A stretch of 64,000 bases of DNA from Panax quinquefolius (GCA_020205615.1 CM035171.1:26787741-26851740); one strand, 5' to 3'. Shown: positions 23,044-34,926, counted from the first letter of the stretch. The notes: generated by a model not told the origin, from the letters alone. Made by a program: numbers and translations.

Positions 23044-23679
23044 ATGCCTCCCAGGCGTGAACCACCCCGACAGAGAACCAATGAGAGAACTAACAATAAC
23101 GATGTTGAAGATAATCCCGTCCAACAACTAGTAACGTTACTAACAGGAGCGTTGCAGAATCAACCTCAGAACCAAGGCACAACGTTTAAGGATTTCAAGG
23201 CGGTTGGACCACCTGAATTCTATGGGTCCATGAATCCGGTCGAGGCACAGACCTGGATTATGGAAATTGAGAAGGTGTTTGAAGTCGCTAGGGTAGGGGA
23301 TGAACAAAAGACTGCTTTTGTATCGTTCATGTTGAAAGCATAAGCTAGTTATTGGTGGCAGGCCAATAAAACCCGGGAAGAACCAGGAGTGATGACCTTG
23401 GATAGGTTCAAGGAGTTATTCTTCGAGACCTATTTCCCAGAGAGTTCGAAGAGTCAGATAGAGGTTCAGTTTTTGGAACTGAAGAAGGAAACGATGACGG
23501 TATCTGAGTATGCTACGAAATTCAACGAATTGGCGAGGTTTACGCCATATCGTGTCAAAGATGCATTTGAAGTAAGGCGAAGAGATTTGAACAGAGATCA
23601 AGCCCCGGTCAGACAAAGAGGGTTTCCTGTTCCAGTTGAAGACGTTTGCAGCAGTGATGGAGAAGGTAGTACTCGATGA
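23044..23679 (+). pseudogene. gag: A gag, N-terminal and capsid part
   Basis: Starts MPPRREPPRQRTNERTN at 23044. The retrotransposon gag domain follows with FKDFKAVGPPEFYGSMNPVE, YWWQANKT, RFKELFFETYFPESSKSQIE and YATKFNELARFTPY. An in-frame TAA at 23341-23343 (expected Glu, from Z) interrupts it, and after about 23560 the frame is lost; the continuation is in the frame that starts at about 23636. Forms the particle shell in related elements. Confidence 0.85.
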
Positions 23680-24499
23680 ACGTGGAGGCAAGGCAGTGAC
23701 AAAATTTAATCAAGAACAGAAGAAGAAGAAGAAGAAGAAGAAGAAGAAGAAGAAGAAGAAGAAGAAGAAGAAGAATGAGGGGGAAGTGAAGAATGGTAGC
23801 GGATGCAATGGAAATGGCAACGACAACAACAACAACAACAATTTGAAGAGGAAGTGGAACAGAAATGGGGGTACTAGAAACCAGCAGGGTAACCATCAAT
23901 TTAGGAAGTTTGAAGCATGTGTTACATGCGGGAGGTTTCATAAGGGGGTGTGCTTGATGGGGAAACATGCATGTTTCAACTGTGGCCTGGAAGGTCAAAT
24001 GGCCCCAAATTGCACCCAACCCAAGAAGAATGTCTGTTTCACGTGCGGATCCAAGGATCACTTTGCTAGTGAATGCCCTCAGAAAAAGGTTGGAGAAACA
24101 ACAAGAAGCAAGGGAGGTAGCAGTGGAGGAACATGGGCCATTTCTGGACCTACAGCATCAAACAAACCCACAGCCAGAACATTCAACATGACTGTGCAGG
24201 ATGTTGTGCAATCAAAAGATGTGGTGTCAGGTATTATCCCAATCAACGATATTAATGCTTATGTATTATTTGATTCAGGTGCTACTTGCTCGTTTATATC
24301 TGATGAATTTGCTAAGAGGTTAGAATTGCCTAGAGAAGAACTGAATTTCCCTTTGAACATAGAAATTGCGAATAGGGAAGTGATTCATGTTAGGTTCGTA
24401 TACAAGAAATGTAGGGTGAACATTAAAGGGAATATCCTGATGGTAGATTTAATCCCAATTAGACTTGGAGAATTTGATGTTATTTTGGGAAGGAATTAG
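23636..24499 (+). pseudogene. pol: A gag C-terminus (zinc knuckles) and protease
   Basis: After a lysine run encoded by a GAA-type microsatellite, an N-rich linker leads to the knuckles CFNCGLEGQMAPNC (the His is Gln here, so metal binding is probably lost) and CFTCGSKDHFASEC (intact). The aspartic protease follows: LFDSGATCSFISDEF is the active-site loop and LGEFDVILG the second block. The frame stops at a TAG (24497-24499) where Z has the Trp of GMDWL; the same frame continues beyond. Start is internal to gag-pol and not a real initiation site. Confidence 0.87.
23719..23775 (+). repeat. (GAA/AAG)n microsatellite inside gag
   Basis: About 18 tandem AAG triplets, giving a long poly-lysine run. 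Element Z has only a short RRRRR-like tract at the matching place, so this is an expansion specific to A. The length may be uncertain in assembly. Confidence 0.9.
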
Positions 24500-25225
24500 C
24501 TGTTCAAATATGGAGCAGTAATTGATTGTCACAAGAAGTGTGTAAACCTTCTGACTCCGTCAAAGGTAGTTTTCTATGGTAGCAAATCGCCTAGAAAAAT
24601 GAAATGTCTGACGATTATGCAGGCCAAGAAGTTGTTAAGTAAAGGCTATATGGGTTATTTGGCTTACATAGTCGATACTCAGAAAAATGGTGTGAAACTG
24701 GAGGAGATACCAGTGGTTAGGGAATTCGTAGATGTATTTCTGGAGGATTTGCCAGGACTTCCTCCTGACAGAGAGATTGAGTTCGTAATCCACTTAGCGC
24801 CAGGAACTGCACCGATATCGAAGACCCCGTACAGAATGGCTCCGGTAGAAATGAAGGAACTGATGGTGCAATTGCAAGAGCTGCTGGACAAGAAATATAT
24901 TCAACCAAGTGTATCACCGTGGGGAGCGCCAGTATTATTTATGAAGAAGAAGGACGGATCAATGCGTCTTTGCATTGATTATAGGGAGTTAAACAAGGTC
25001 ACTATTAAGAATAGGTATCTGTTGCCTAGAATAGATGACTTGTTTGACCAGTTGAAGGGTGCTAAGTACTTTTCAAAAATAGATTTGAGAAGTGGGTATC
25101 ACCAATTGAAGGTTAGAAAGGAGGATATATACCTAGAATCGACATTCGTAACTCTGGTATGGACATTACGAAGCTTCGGTGATGTCTTTGGTTTAACAAA
25201 TGCCCTCAAGGCTTCATGGATTTGA
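24500..25225 (+). pseudogene. pol: A pol: reverse transcriptase N-terminal half
   Basis: Same frame as the protease after the TAG. Contains [57 protein letters not shown] and the catalytic Asp of [11 protein letters not shown]. From about 25118 the frame is disturbed: the block that should read as the [12 protein letters not shown] region is scrambled by compensating indels, FGLTNA is still visible, and the frame ends at 25225. The second half continues in another frame from 25216. Confidence 0.88.
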
Positions 25226-26865
25226 TGAACAGGGTATTTAAACCATTCTTAGACAAGTTCGTAGTGGTATTTATCGACGACATTCTGGTGTATTCCAAAA
25301 CTCAAGAAGAACACGTGGAACATTTACGTTTGACATTGGAGACACTAAGAAAGGAAAAGTTGTACGCGAAATTCTCTAAGTGCAAATTTTGGCTCGATCG
25401 TGTACAATTTTTGGGTCATGTGATTGACAAAGATGGGATTTCAGTGGATCCATCGAAAGTGGAAGCTATAATAAATTGGGAACAACCAAGGACACCTTCG
25501 GAGGTGAGGAGTTTCTTGGGACTGGCCGGTTATTATAGAAGATTCATTCAAGATTTTTCCAAGATAGCCACTCCGTTAACAAATTTGACACGGAAAGATG
25601 TGAAATTCATTTGGACAGAGAAATGTGAGGAGAGCTTCCAAGATTTGAAGAAGAAGCTAAGTGTGGCACCTGTGTTAACCCTGCCGGATAATACAGGAAA
25701 TTTTGTGGTATATAGTGATGCCTCACACAAAGGATTGGGTTGTGTTCTTATGCAGAACGACAAAGTTATTGCCTATGCATCAAGACAACTGAAGGATTAT
25801 GAGAAAGGTTATCCGACTCATGATTTGGAATTGGCTGCAGTAGTATTTGCTCTCAAGATATGGAGACACTATCTTTATGGAGAGAAATGTGAGATCTACA
25901 CAGACCACAAAAGTCTAAAGTATATTTTCACTCAGAAGGATCTAAACATGTGTCAGAGAAGGTGGATGGAATTGATAAAAGATTATGATTGTGAGATCTT
26001 TTATCATCCAAGCAAAGCAAATTTGGTTGCAGATGCTTTAAGCAGAAAAGGTCGGGAGAAGTTGATGTTGATAACAACTCAGGTGGAGCTCATTTCAGCA
26101 ATGACAAAGCTAGAGCTGGAAATCAAATTTCCACAGAAATCCGATGAACGACTATTCCAGTTAGAAGCCGGTCCAACTTTACTGGACAAGGTGAAGAACG
26201 CTCAGTTACAAGATGAAGAATGTGGGAAGATAAAAGAGATTATGGTTAACGGTAGCGATATAAAATACAAGATCGATACCGAAGGATTACTACGGTACGA
26301 GGGAAGAATCTGGGTCCCAGCAACACCAGAGCTGAAAGACGAAATCTTGACCGAAGCTCATAGCTCAAAATATTCAATTCATCCAGGAAGCACGAAGATG
26401 TATCAAGATTTACGCCGACATTTTTGGTGGCCGAATATAAAAAGGGATGTTGCAGAATGCGTGGCGAAATGTATGACATGTCAAAGAGTAAAAGTCGAAC
26501 ATCAAAGACCCAGCGGATTACTTCAACCGTTGGAAATACCGGAATTGAAGTGGGAGCACATCACGATGGATTTTGTGGTGGGTCTTCCAACTACTCAGAG
26601 AGGATGCGATGCGATTTGGGTGATAGTGGACAGACTGACGAAATCAGCGCACTTTTTACCAATAAAGATTAGGTTCAATCTTGATCAGTTGGCAAGATTG
26701 TACATTAAGGAGATCGTTTCGAGACATGGAGTGCCAGTGTCAATTGTGTCCGATAGAGACTCGCGATTCACGTCAAATTTCTGGAAGAGACTACAGGAAT
26801 GTATGGGAACTCAATTACGAATGAGTACGGCTTATCATCCACAAACAGATGGCCAAAGCGAATGA
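25216..26865 (+). pseudogene. pol: A pol: RT palm, RNase H and integrase core
   Basis: 549 codons without stop. [13 protein letters not shown] (catalytic DD at 25276-25281) completes RT. RNase H follows with [18 protein letters not shown] and YTDHKSLKY, then the integrase zinc-binding part (HSSKYSIH and CMTC) and core with [15 protein letters not shown] and PQTDGQSE, i.e. all three catalytic acidic residues retained. It ends at a TGA (26863-26865), a CGA codon in relatives. The same frame goes on to 27606. Confidence 0.92.
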
Positions 26866-27606
26866 ACGATCCAGACATTGGAAGATATGCTGAGAGCATG
26901 CGTCATGGATTTCAAAGGAAGCTGAGAAGAACAATTATCGTTGGTGGAATTCGCCTATAATAATAGTTATCACGCAAGCATCAGCATGCCGCCTTACAAA
27001 GCGTTATACGGCAGAAAGTGCAGAACTCCACTGTGCTGGGATGAAGTCGGTGAACGTCAACTGCTAGGACCAGAACTAGTACAACAAACTGCTGAAGTTA
27101 TCAAACTCATCAGGAAAAGATTGGTAGCAGCTCAAGATCGACAGAAGAAGTATGCTGATCAACATAGACAAGATCGTGCATTCGACGTAGGAACTTTTGT
27201 ATTCCTAAAAGTTTCTCCTTGGAAGGGGAAAATTTGTTTGGGTAAAAAGGGAAAACTAAGCCCGAGGTTTATTGGACCTTTTGAAGTGCTGCGAAGAGTT
27301 GGAGAGGTAGCTTACGAGATAGCTCTACCTCCAGTGTTGGAAAACATTCACATTGTTTTTCATATTTCGGTGTTACGGCCGTATAAACCCGATTACAAAC
27401 ACGTGATCAAGTACGAACCGTTGCAGTTCGAGAAAGATTTGTCTTATGAAGAGATTCCTATCCAGATAGTTTACAGGAAAGAACAAGTGCTCAGGAATAA
27501 AGTAATACCTTCTGTGAAGGTGATATGGAGGAACCACAATGTTAAAGAAGCTACGTGGAAACTCAAAGAGAAAATGATGAAAGAGTACCCTGAGTTATTT
27601 GTTTAA
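26866..27606 (+). pseudogene. pol: A pol: integrase C-terminus and chromodomain-like tail
   Basis: In frame with the preceding part. A second TGA (26923-26925) replaces an expected Trp, and an open stretch then runs from 26941: [51 protein letters not shown]. The tail [17 protein letters not shown] with EATWKLKEKMMKEYP is the degenerate chromodomain of Tekay/Del elements, thought to steer integration to heterochromatin. The genuine stop is TAA at 27604-27606. Confidence 0.9.
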
Positions 27607-27715
27607 TCTGTGTCTTCGATTCTGGGGACAGAATCTTTGTAAGTAGGGAAGAATGTAACAAATGTGTTGTTTGAGTTGTGATTCTGGGGACAGAATCCTT
27701 ATAAGAGGGGAATGA
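27607..27715 (+). other. Duplicated hairpin + polypurine tract of A
   Basis: GATTCTGGGGACAGAATC occurs twice (27618-27635, 27680-27697), a 7-bp stem (GATTCTG/CAGAATC) with GGGA loop. Each is followed by a purine run (27641-27650; 27701-27712) and a TGTAACA (27654-27660; 27716-27722). Only the second TGTAACA starts the LTR, so the first is a decoy copy 62 bp upstream. Z has the same layout. Confidence 0.75.
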
Positions 27716-28384
27716 TGTAACATTCCAGATTTTTTTAAATGTAAATTATAAATATTTATTTATTTATATAAATATTTATTGGATGTGTTTATTATTGGAT
27801 AAATAATTGTTCAATTTGATTGATTTGATTTAGTTAATTATTTATTTGTTAAATAATTAATGTGTTATGTGGATTGAGTTATGTGATTAAGTGAATTATT
27901 TAATAAATTGTTTTTAAATAAAGTATGAGAAATAGCTATGTTATAAAGAGTTATTAAAATAAATTAAAGTAATTTTAATTTAGTTTTGCCAAACAAGGTT
28001 TAAGTATATTAATCCTTTAATTTTTAAATGGTTTGCCAAACAAAGCCTTATGGCTTTTGGGTTTCTTTTGAATTTAAATTATTAATAAAACAAATAAAAT
28101 ATAAATAATATATATATATATTTTTGGTAACTGATAAACTTATTGGTATGTTTAATACAGTCGTCAGTTTCCAAACGTTTGAAAAATAAAGTGTGCGTTG
28201 GTTTTATTTTTAGTATACGTATACTGTTATTTTGCTTAGCTATCAGTTTTACCTTTGAGTTATCTGCTAAACTGAGAGAAGAAAAGAAGAGAGTTTGAGA
28301 GAGAACCTGAGAGAGAGAAAGTATCAGTGATTAGCAAAGATAGTCTAAGCAAACGAAAAGGTATGTTTCTCTAACCTTAATATA

Positions 28385-28387
28385 GGT

Positions 28388-28437
<50 letters not shown>
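28385..28437. repeat. (CA)n(TA)n microsatellite in A's 3' LTR
   Basis: About 12 CA units followed by about 14 TA units. The 5' LTR has only TA units here, flanking the MITE. Confidence 0.9.
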
Positions 28438-29087
28438 GGTTTCATGATGCCTAACGTCTCTATGTTTTTCAACTTCACTGTGTATAAGGTTTTTACAAAA
28501 TTCTTGTAAACTATGTTTTAGTAATTGTTATACTAGCATATATTGATAGGTGATTGTATGTTTAACATGTATATAAGATTTTATGTTAATTACGTGTTAA
28601 AGAAAAGGAATTAGTTTTCACAGTAAATATTCATGTATGAACGTATGTTTTGTAGAAATATCAAAAATTAGTATATGTTAATTGTGAAATTGTGAAATTG
28701 AACTATACATGTTAATCGATGTATATGTTGGTATGATTGTATTTCAAAGTAGTCAATTTGGGTATAATCATGGAATTTCAGTTCACTGTATTTTATTTAT
28801 CAACAATGGAGTTTTGAGTTTTAAAAATAGTGTTTCAAAATTTAAGTTTCTAGAATTGTTGTTCAAATTGTTGATAATTGATTTATATGTGATTGTTAAC
28901 GTTTATGGGTAATTTATGTGAAGTTATACATGTCAATTTAGATGTTAGCAGTGTTGAATGGACAGAAAATTCTTTGTTCTGTTCTTCTGGTTTGGTTCTG
29001 TGAGTTTCGGAGCCCCAGCGTCAAAATTCACGCTCCAAATACAAATCTCGCTATTAGCGCCAAAAAATCGCTACCAAACCCGGACTT

Positions 29088-29100
29088 CGTCGTTGTAGTT
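29088..29100 (+). other. 13-nt filler at left end of B, matching tRNA-Asp 5' end
   Basis: Between A's LTR (ending CCGGACTT, compare 20087-20096) and the first base of B's LTR lies CGTCGTTGTAGTT. GTCGTTGTAGT equals positions 1-11 of plant tRNA-Asp(GUC) as I recall it, the tRNA that B's PBS predicts as primer, and it lies on the strand expected for minus-strand cDNA still joined to its primer. Short match; could be chance. Confidence 0.4.
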
Positions 29101-30807
29101 TGTTGGTTGATTTAGCAATTGATAAACACGCACAAGTATCTGCCATCCACAAGTAATATATGTAAGTAGAGTGCGAACCCACGAGGGATGAAGTCTTAAC
29201 GAGAAAACAAATACTAAGATAAAGTCGTTACAAATCTTATCTAAACAAGTGAAAGAAATGGTTGGTTAAGCTATTTCAATAAGGAAATCTAATTAAGAGA
29301 AGTAGTTGTGCTAGGAAGTTAAGATAGGATTACAACTCCCTAAGGCTTCACCTAATCTCCTAACTCTCCAAGATACTGAAACGAATCAAGGAATGGCCAA
29401 CCGAGGATAAATATAGGCAAAAGCTTCGTCAAGGACAAATGCACATCCCTAACCACTTAGAACACAACATATGTCTATTGGTGATGCTAACTAGGTCAAG
29501 GTCATTAAGCTCATCCCCATGGTCACACAAGGAAAATAAGAATATGTCTATCCTATTAGCACATTAAGCCCACATTCCAATGTCATGGTCATAACAGGTG
29601 TTGTTGTATTTAAAGATAGACAGTAATATCCATTCATCAATGTCCATCACTATCAATACTAATTTCTTTATCAAGTTCAAAATACAACAACCCATTCCAA
29701 AATGATTTATTCTATAAAATAAGAGAGAAAGTTGATTAAGCTAAACAAAAGGTTACATTGCAATCCTAAAAATGGAGTTAGTTCATAACTATGGTACTAA
29801 CACACATTTTTTTAATACACTACACATTATCAGATAAATCCAAGGAATAGGAGATTTGGAATAAGAAAACCCCTGTATGAAGAAGTGTTCTTCCGCCAAA
29901 TCTATTCTTCACAAGCAGACTCTGAATGTTGGTGCAATAACTCTCGAACCCTTTACAAGCTTCTTTCTCTTCTAGAAAGATAAAAGACAGAAAACAAACT
30001 AATCAAAGCAGTAATAAATTTGTCCCGATATCTATCTGATATCCCGTACTTTAAAAGCGGCAGCTTCGCTAAGTATTTATACTGTTGTGAGACCCCAGAT
30101 TTTATCAATAAAGATTTAAATTTTGTCGAAATAATTTTTAATATTATGGTGTGAATTTGAGATAATATTATAGTTGTGGGTAGTATTTATAAATTTTGCA
30201 AAGTATGCAAGTGGTTATATTATATTCGATTGGTCGGGGAATATTCGGTTTAGCAGGGAATATTCGTACAATTGCTCAATCATTGGTGGACCCCACAACA
30301 GAATTATTGTCGGATTGAGAAAACGACAAAAATATTTTATTGAAATAACGGTGGAAGTTTTACCGTTGATACTGTTGAACTACTCGGTAGTAAAAGTACA
30401 GTAATACGTGTGGTTGCATAGTAACACACGGTATTGATTATTGATGCTTATGTGAGAAGTCACTCAGTTTGATTCCATTATTGTCGATTAATAATATGAA
30501 TTATTATAGCGATAATGACGTTTTATTTTATTCGTATTATTAACGTAATAAAACAGAAACATCTTTTTATATAAAACAGAATACTTTATTAAAGTTATTC
30601 TATAAATAAAATATATTATATTTTATTATGCATAGTGTTGCATAGTGTTTTGCATAGTGTTGCATAGTGTTTGCATAGTAAAATGTTTTTATATAAATAG
30701 AATATATGATATTTTATTTAAAAGATTTTGCTTTAAATATGGACCGTCAGATTAAAGTAAATCAATCTGGAACGTTCATGGATTAATTACTATGCATTCT
30801 ATTTTCC

Positions 30808-30815
30808 TATAAATA
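30808..30815 (+). promoter_or_regulatory. TATA box of C 5' LTR
   Basis: CCTATAAATAGAAGC, followed about 30 bp later by ATTCACTGAAACTC and GAGAGA-rich sequence, conserved at 38993-39000 in the other LTR and in E (47036, 52337). A canonical plant TATA context; the transcription start is inferred. Confidence 0.65.
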
Positions 30816-31109
30816 GAAGCTCATTCCTTCATTATTTTCTTACGAATTCACTGAAACTCTAGAGAGAGAAATTATAGAGAGAAGCTATAGAGAGAGAAAC
30901 TATAGAGAGAAAGAAGAAAAGTATTCTGCTACTTCACTTTTCCAATATTCAGTTCTTCTAAGGTAAGGGGTATTATTTGTTATACCCGTAAGGGTGTTAC
31001 TCTTTCTTATTCATGAAGAGAACTTCATTATTCCATTCATTATTATTCTATTGAATAACTCAGTAAAAAGTGGTATACCCTATACATAACTTTGTATCGC
31101 CAGACATAC

Positions 31110-31460
31110 CCTATACTTGGTGAAATCCTTATATTATTCCATTCTTATGTATTACATTGGAATAACTCAGTATCTGCTGGAATCCCCTATACTTGGTGAT
31201 CTTCTTCATTATTCCATTCTTTATTATTCATTGGAATATCCTGTCGTGTGTTTTACACCTGACCGGTTCCATTGTTTATTATTCCGCATTTATTATTCTC
31301 ATTGAATATCCTCGTCTGCATGTATTTTACACCGGACCGGTTCCATTGTTTATTATTCAACATTTATTATTCTTTGGATCATCCTGCTTGGTGTGAATTT
31401 CACCGACCGGTTCCGTTATTATTATTCTGTTGGAATAACTTTTCATGCTGGCAATCTGCA
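31110..31460 (+). repeat. Imperfect ~65-80-bp tandem units downstream of the C promoter
   Basis: Repeated order TTATTATTC..TTGAATATCC..ACC(GG)ACCGGTTCC. It occurs in the same place in the other C LTR (39300-39640) and in E (47220-47510, 52500-52800). Open frames crossing it on either strand are low-complexity translations, not genes. Confidence 0.65.
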
Positions 31461-32330
31461 TGCATGGTGATTTCTTTTGTTATTCCATTCTTTATTATAC
31501 CCAGTTGGTTAAAACTTTGACTTTTATACTCCATGAAATTAGTAGAATATCCTTGATATTTGCGTTTCATCCAAAGATTTTTCATGGAAATATTCTTACG
31601 ATCATTCTTGAATTTTACTCTACAAAACAAGATCTTGTTGACAATTTGGGCGTTAATAATTCCTAGATAAATTAATTCTTGAACTTGTTTTATTGAATTC
31701 TTATATCATTGTCATCATCCTCATGTTTATATTATGTTGAAAGTTATCTTTGGCTTACGTGCATAGATGAACTTAGTATGATTATGACCTGTGGTTCATT
31801 CGGTATAATCATGACTTGATATAAATGATGTGACAAAAGTCCTCGATGGCACTGTAATGCGATGATGGATAGTTTTTGGTATGATTATGACCATGGGTGA
31901 TTCTAAGATAGTCATGACCATTGATAATTTGATGAAAATCCTCGACCGCGGTATGCGAGGATGATTAGATATTGTGGTTTATTCATTAAATTGAGTCTTA
32001 GTGATAAAAATTTATGAAAACCTTTTAAACCTAAAAGATCGTAGACTTTATTTTCTACTTGACTCTTTTAATGGATTGCATATTCATTGCAGATTAAACC
32101 GGTTGTCTATTGTATTTTATCGCTTTAACATTTGTTGAAGGCTAATGATAATTTATTCGCATTATCTTAGTCATAATATTTCTTCTTTGGGCTAGTTGAG
32201 CTCACCTTTTTTTTCACCGTATTCTCTTCGTGAAATGAGAACATAGTTTGGACGAGTCTGGAGAACGGAGTAATGGTCCAGAGGATAGCATTAGTAGTCC
32301 TCACTATTCTGTGAAATAGTGTGATAATAG

Positions 32331-34221
32331 TGAAAGTAATATGCACACAAGCCAATCATGTTTGATGATAAAGCATATACTTTGTAACAATCTTATTCAT
32401 TTATTAATAAAAAGTATTAATTTATTAAAGGCTTTTAATTATCTACATGATGCTGATTTTATAATATGTGATAAACCCATAGTTTTAAGCAATGCTTTTA
32501 GAATAATGATGATGATCATTCTAATGAGATCTAAATTCTTAGAAAGCTTAAAAACTAAAATAGTTCCCAATCATTGGATTACTAAATTGGGGATTAGTGA
32601 ATCCGGATAGATTGGGTAATGCGACGCTTTTTTCTTTCATTGGATGAGGATGATTGATCTCACGATCATTTGTGTGGAGACACTAAAGCAAGTATGTAGT
32701 GCTTATTAGAGAATAAGTTCATTTGAACGTGGCTCGCTAAGGAATACCTAATGGAGTTTTATTTGCTGTCGTCAATAGGAATTCCTGTAGTGATAGTAGT
32801 ACAAGTGATCCTTGGACTTGAGATCATCATAGTATCTTCAGTATGATGAGTTATACTTTGACTTATTCCTTAAGACCCTTAGGGTATATCAAAGGGTATG
32901 CTTGGGTATAATAAGTTGTACATGGAGATAATGTATGATCAATAAAGAATCTACCACTTCTAATAAAAGAAGAGAAATGTCCTATGTGATTCGATAAATG
33001 ACAACCCAAAGAGTCCTTGGCAATGCGAGAATGAAATTAGAAAGGAGTTTCTAATTTGCATTATTTGAGTTGTGCATTTAAGAGTCGAAATACATATAAT
33101 TAAATAAAATAAGACTTGACAAAGAATTCCATGTCTTATATTTAATTGGGACATTGTATGATGGAAGGATTGAATTGTATTTTGAACTATTTACTCAAAG
33201 GTTCTTTTATGATTAATGTTGAAATCTATATTATCCGGAAAGTCGTTAATCGCTAGGAGGAAACATCCCTATCAGAGAATAAATATTATTTATTTAAATA
33301 AATTAATTGTTTAATTTATTTATTTAAATAAGATTAGAATTGTTCTAATTGATTTATTCACAACCGGTTTAATATGGAGAACCTAAAGGGTCACACCATA
33401 AAAGGAAGAATAATTATTTAAGAAGTTAATGGCATAATCGTAATAATATAAAGTATATTTAATTTAATCTATGGTGATAGAATAAATTAAATAGCTTAAT
33501 ATTTATTATTTAATATTTTAGAAATATTAAATATAAATTAATAAGAGGAGTCTTATTAATATTATTACAATTATTATTATTTTAATTTCTAAAAGAGTTT
33601 AGGAATTAATTTAATATAAGTACTCTCATTTATTCCTAATTGGATTAGGAAGGAAAATTAGTTAAAGGAGTTTAATTAATTATTCCTAATAAGATTAGGG
33701 AGCTTAATTAATTAAAAGAATTTAATTAATTAAATAAAACCCAATTCCTTAATTGTTAAGGTGGGTTGCCCACATCTATTAATAAGAGGAGTCTTATTAT
33801 GGGTGGGGGTTGTTGACTTTTACTAGTACGTAATAATTCCAATTTGTTGGAGAGTACGCCCTTTCTATAGAGATAGAAAACTAGGGTTGAGCCAATATCC
33901 CTTCTTCTTGAATCTTTATTTTCTCCTTGGTGGATCACCTCTAGAGGCCAAACATATGGGTGGCTAATGTTGATCAAAGGAAGGAACAAAACCCCGGTAG
34001 ATTCAAGTTGAACGCGAAAGGATTTGGAGGTGAACTTGTACCTGAGGAAGCTCGATCTTCAAGGGTATGATTTTATTCTTTACCTTTTCGTTTAATTAAT
34101 AATTATGCATAAAGGGTGATCCGGGTATATGGTTTGTAAATTTTTTTTTTAAACTCTGATTTTACTCGCTTCCGCTTATTTATGCAATTTGATTGCGTTC
34201 TTGAATATTACAAACCTAACA
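32331..34221 (+). mobile_element. Solo LTR of the D (copia) family
   Basis: TGAAAGTAATATGCACAC ... CCTAACA, 1891 bp, the reverse of D's LTRs, flanked by the exact target duplication AATAG (32326-32330, 34222-34226). No internal sequence is present, so it formed by LTR-LTR recombination after insertion. C's 3' LTR shows the empty site (GATAATAGTTGTAATG near 40508). Confidence 0.92.
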
Positions 34222-34400
34222 AATAGTTGTAATGAGGACTCCTTTTGAGTTTGTATAATATCTAGTAGACAATATTTGTATTCAAACTCACAGTTTATGT
34301 CGTATAGTACACGACAGTTATGTTAGTAAGTTGTATTTGAATTTATGTACCATGTAAGTGGCGACCCAAGATGGGTGATGTATACCTTTTTTTGGCGTCA

Positions 34401-34593
34401 TAGGTTGAACAGGTATCGAGCTTAGGATATGATCCCTAGCTAAGATGCGAGATAAGAACTAGGAGGGGAGAGACGGGGAATTCCTTCGCTAGTATGACCT
34501 ACCTAAGTTTATTTGTTATTTAATTGGTCGGTCAGAGTATAGGGATAATATTTGATATATTAATTAACCCTTGTGTTGTGGCAGTGTTTGGAA
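34401..34593 (+). other. C leader with decayed PBS
   Basis: AGGTATCGAGCTTAGGATATG follows the LTR where E has TTGGTATCAAAGCTTAGGG. The AGGAGGGGAGAGACGGGG block and downstream sequence match E 48700-48840 closely, confirming that the two elements are relatives. Confidence 0.6.
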
Positions 34594-34926
34594 ATGGCAG
34601 CTGAAAATATTCACAATGGAGTGAATGTGACCGTTGTGACACCTTTAATCACTAATCAGGTTAATGCAGTGTTAGACGAGGAATAAATTAGAGATATCCA
34701 CGTAGTGAATGAAGAACTAATTGTTGCACCCGAGCTAGTTGCAGAGGTAGCAGCTGAGAGTGAGGAAGAAGAGGAACCTGAGGAGAATTGGTTAGAAGAA
34801 GTTTATGATCAAAACTTAGAATTACAAAATCGTGTTCGTGAGCTAGAAGAAAAGGTTGGAGAACGGCAAACGATTAGGTGGAACAAAGGGATACAACAAT
34901 TCAAAATTGGGTTACCCGATATGTGA
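34594..34926 (+). pseudogene. C pre-gag ORF, N-terminal half
   Basis: Starts MAAENIHNGVNV at the position equivalent to E's 48845. An in-frame TAA (34684-34686) is followed in the same frame by RDIHVVNEELIVAPE, a glutamate-rich stretch, LEEVYDQNLELQNRVRELEE and GERQTI. These correspond block by block to the pre-gag proteins of Z and A (RDIHVVREQL; YDELYGRNVELRD). The C-terminal LPSY...DRRTM block is not found. Leucine/charged spacing suggests a short coiled coil. Function unknown. Confidence 0.65.

Larger units (their letters stand above)
30086..34400 (+). repeat. 5' LTR of element C, split by a solo LTR
   Basis: LTR sequence 30086-32330 and 34227-34400, matching 38244-40696. U3 has five TGCATAGTGTT-type units (30629-30680), TATAAATA at 30808-30815, and a GAGAGAAA-rich start of R (30855-30920). 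A region of about 65-80-bp units containing ACCGGTTCC and TTGGAATA follows (31110-31450). The right end reads GCGTCA with the final CA missing or changed. Confidence 0.85.

Noticed and set aside
29089..29115. A tRNA-Asp gene or tRNA fragment gene
   Set aside because: Only about 11 nt match; no anticodon arm or T arm follows, as LTR sequence starts at 29101.
31117..31520. Overlapping hydrophobic plus-strand frames as membrane proteins
   Set aside because: They read through TTATTATTC-type tandem units of C's LTR; T-rich repeats give Phe/Leu/Tyr-rich translations in all frames.
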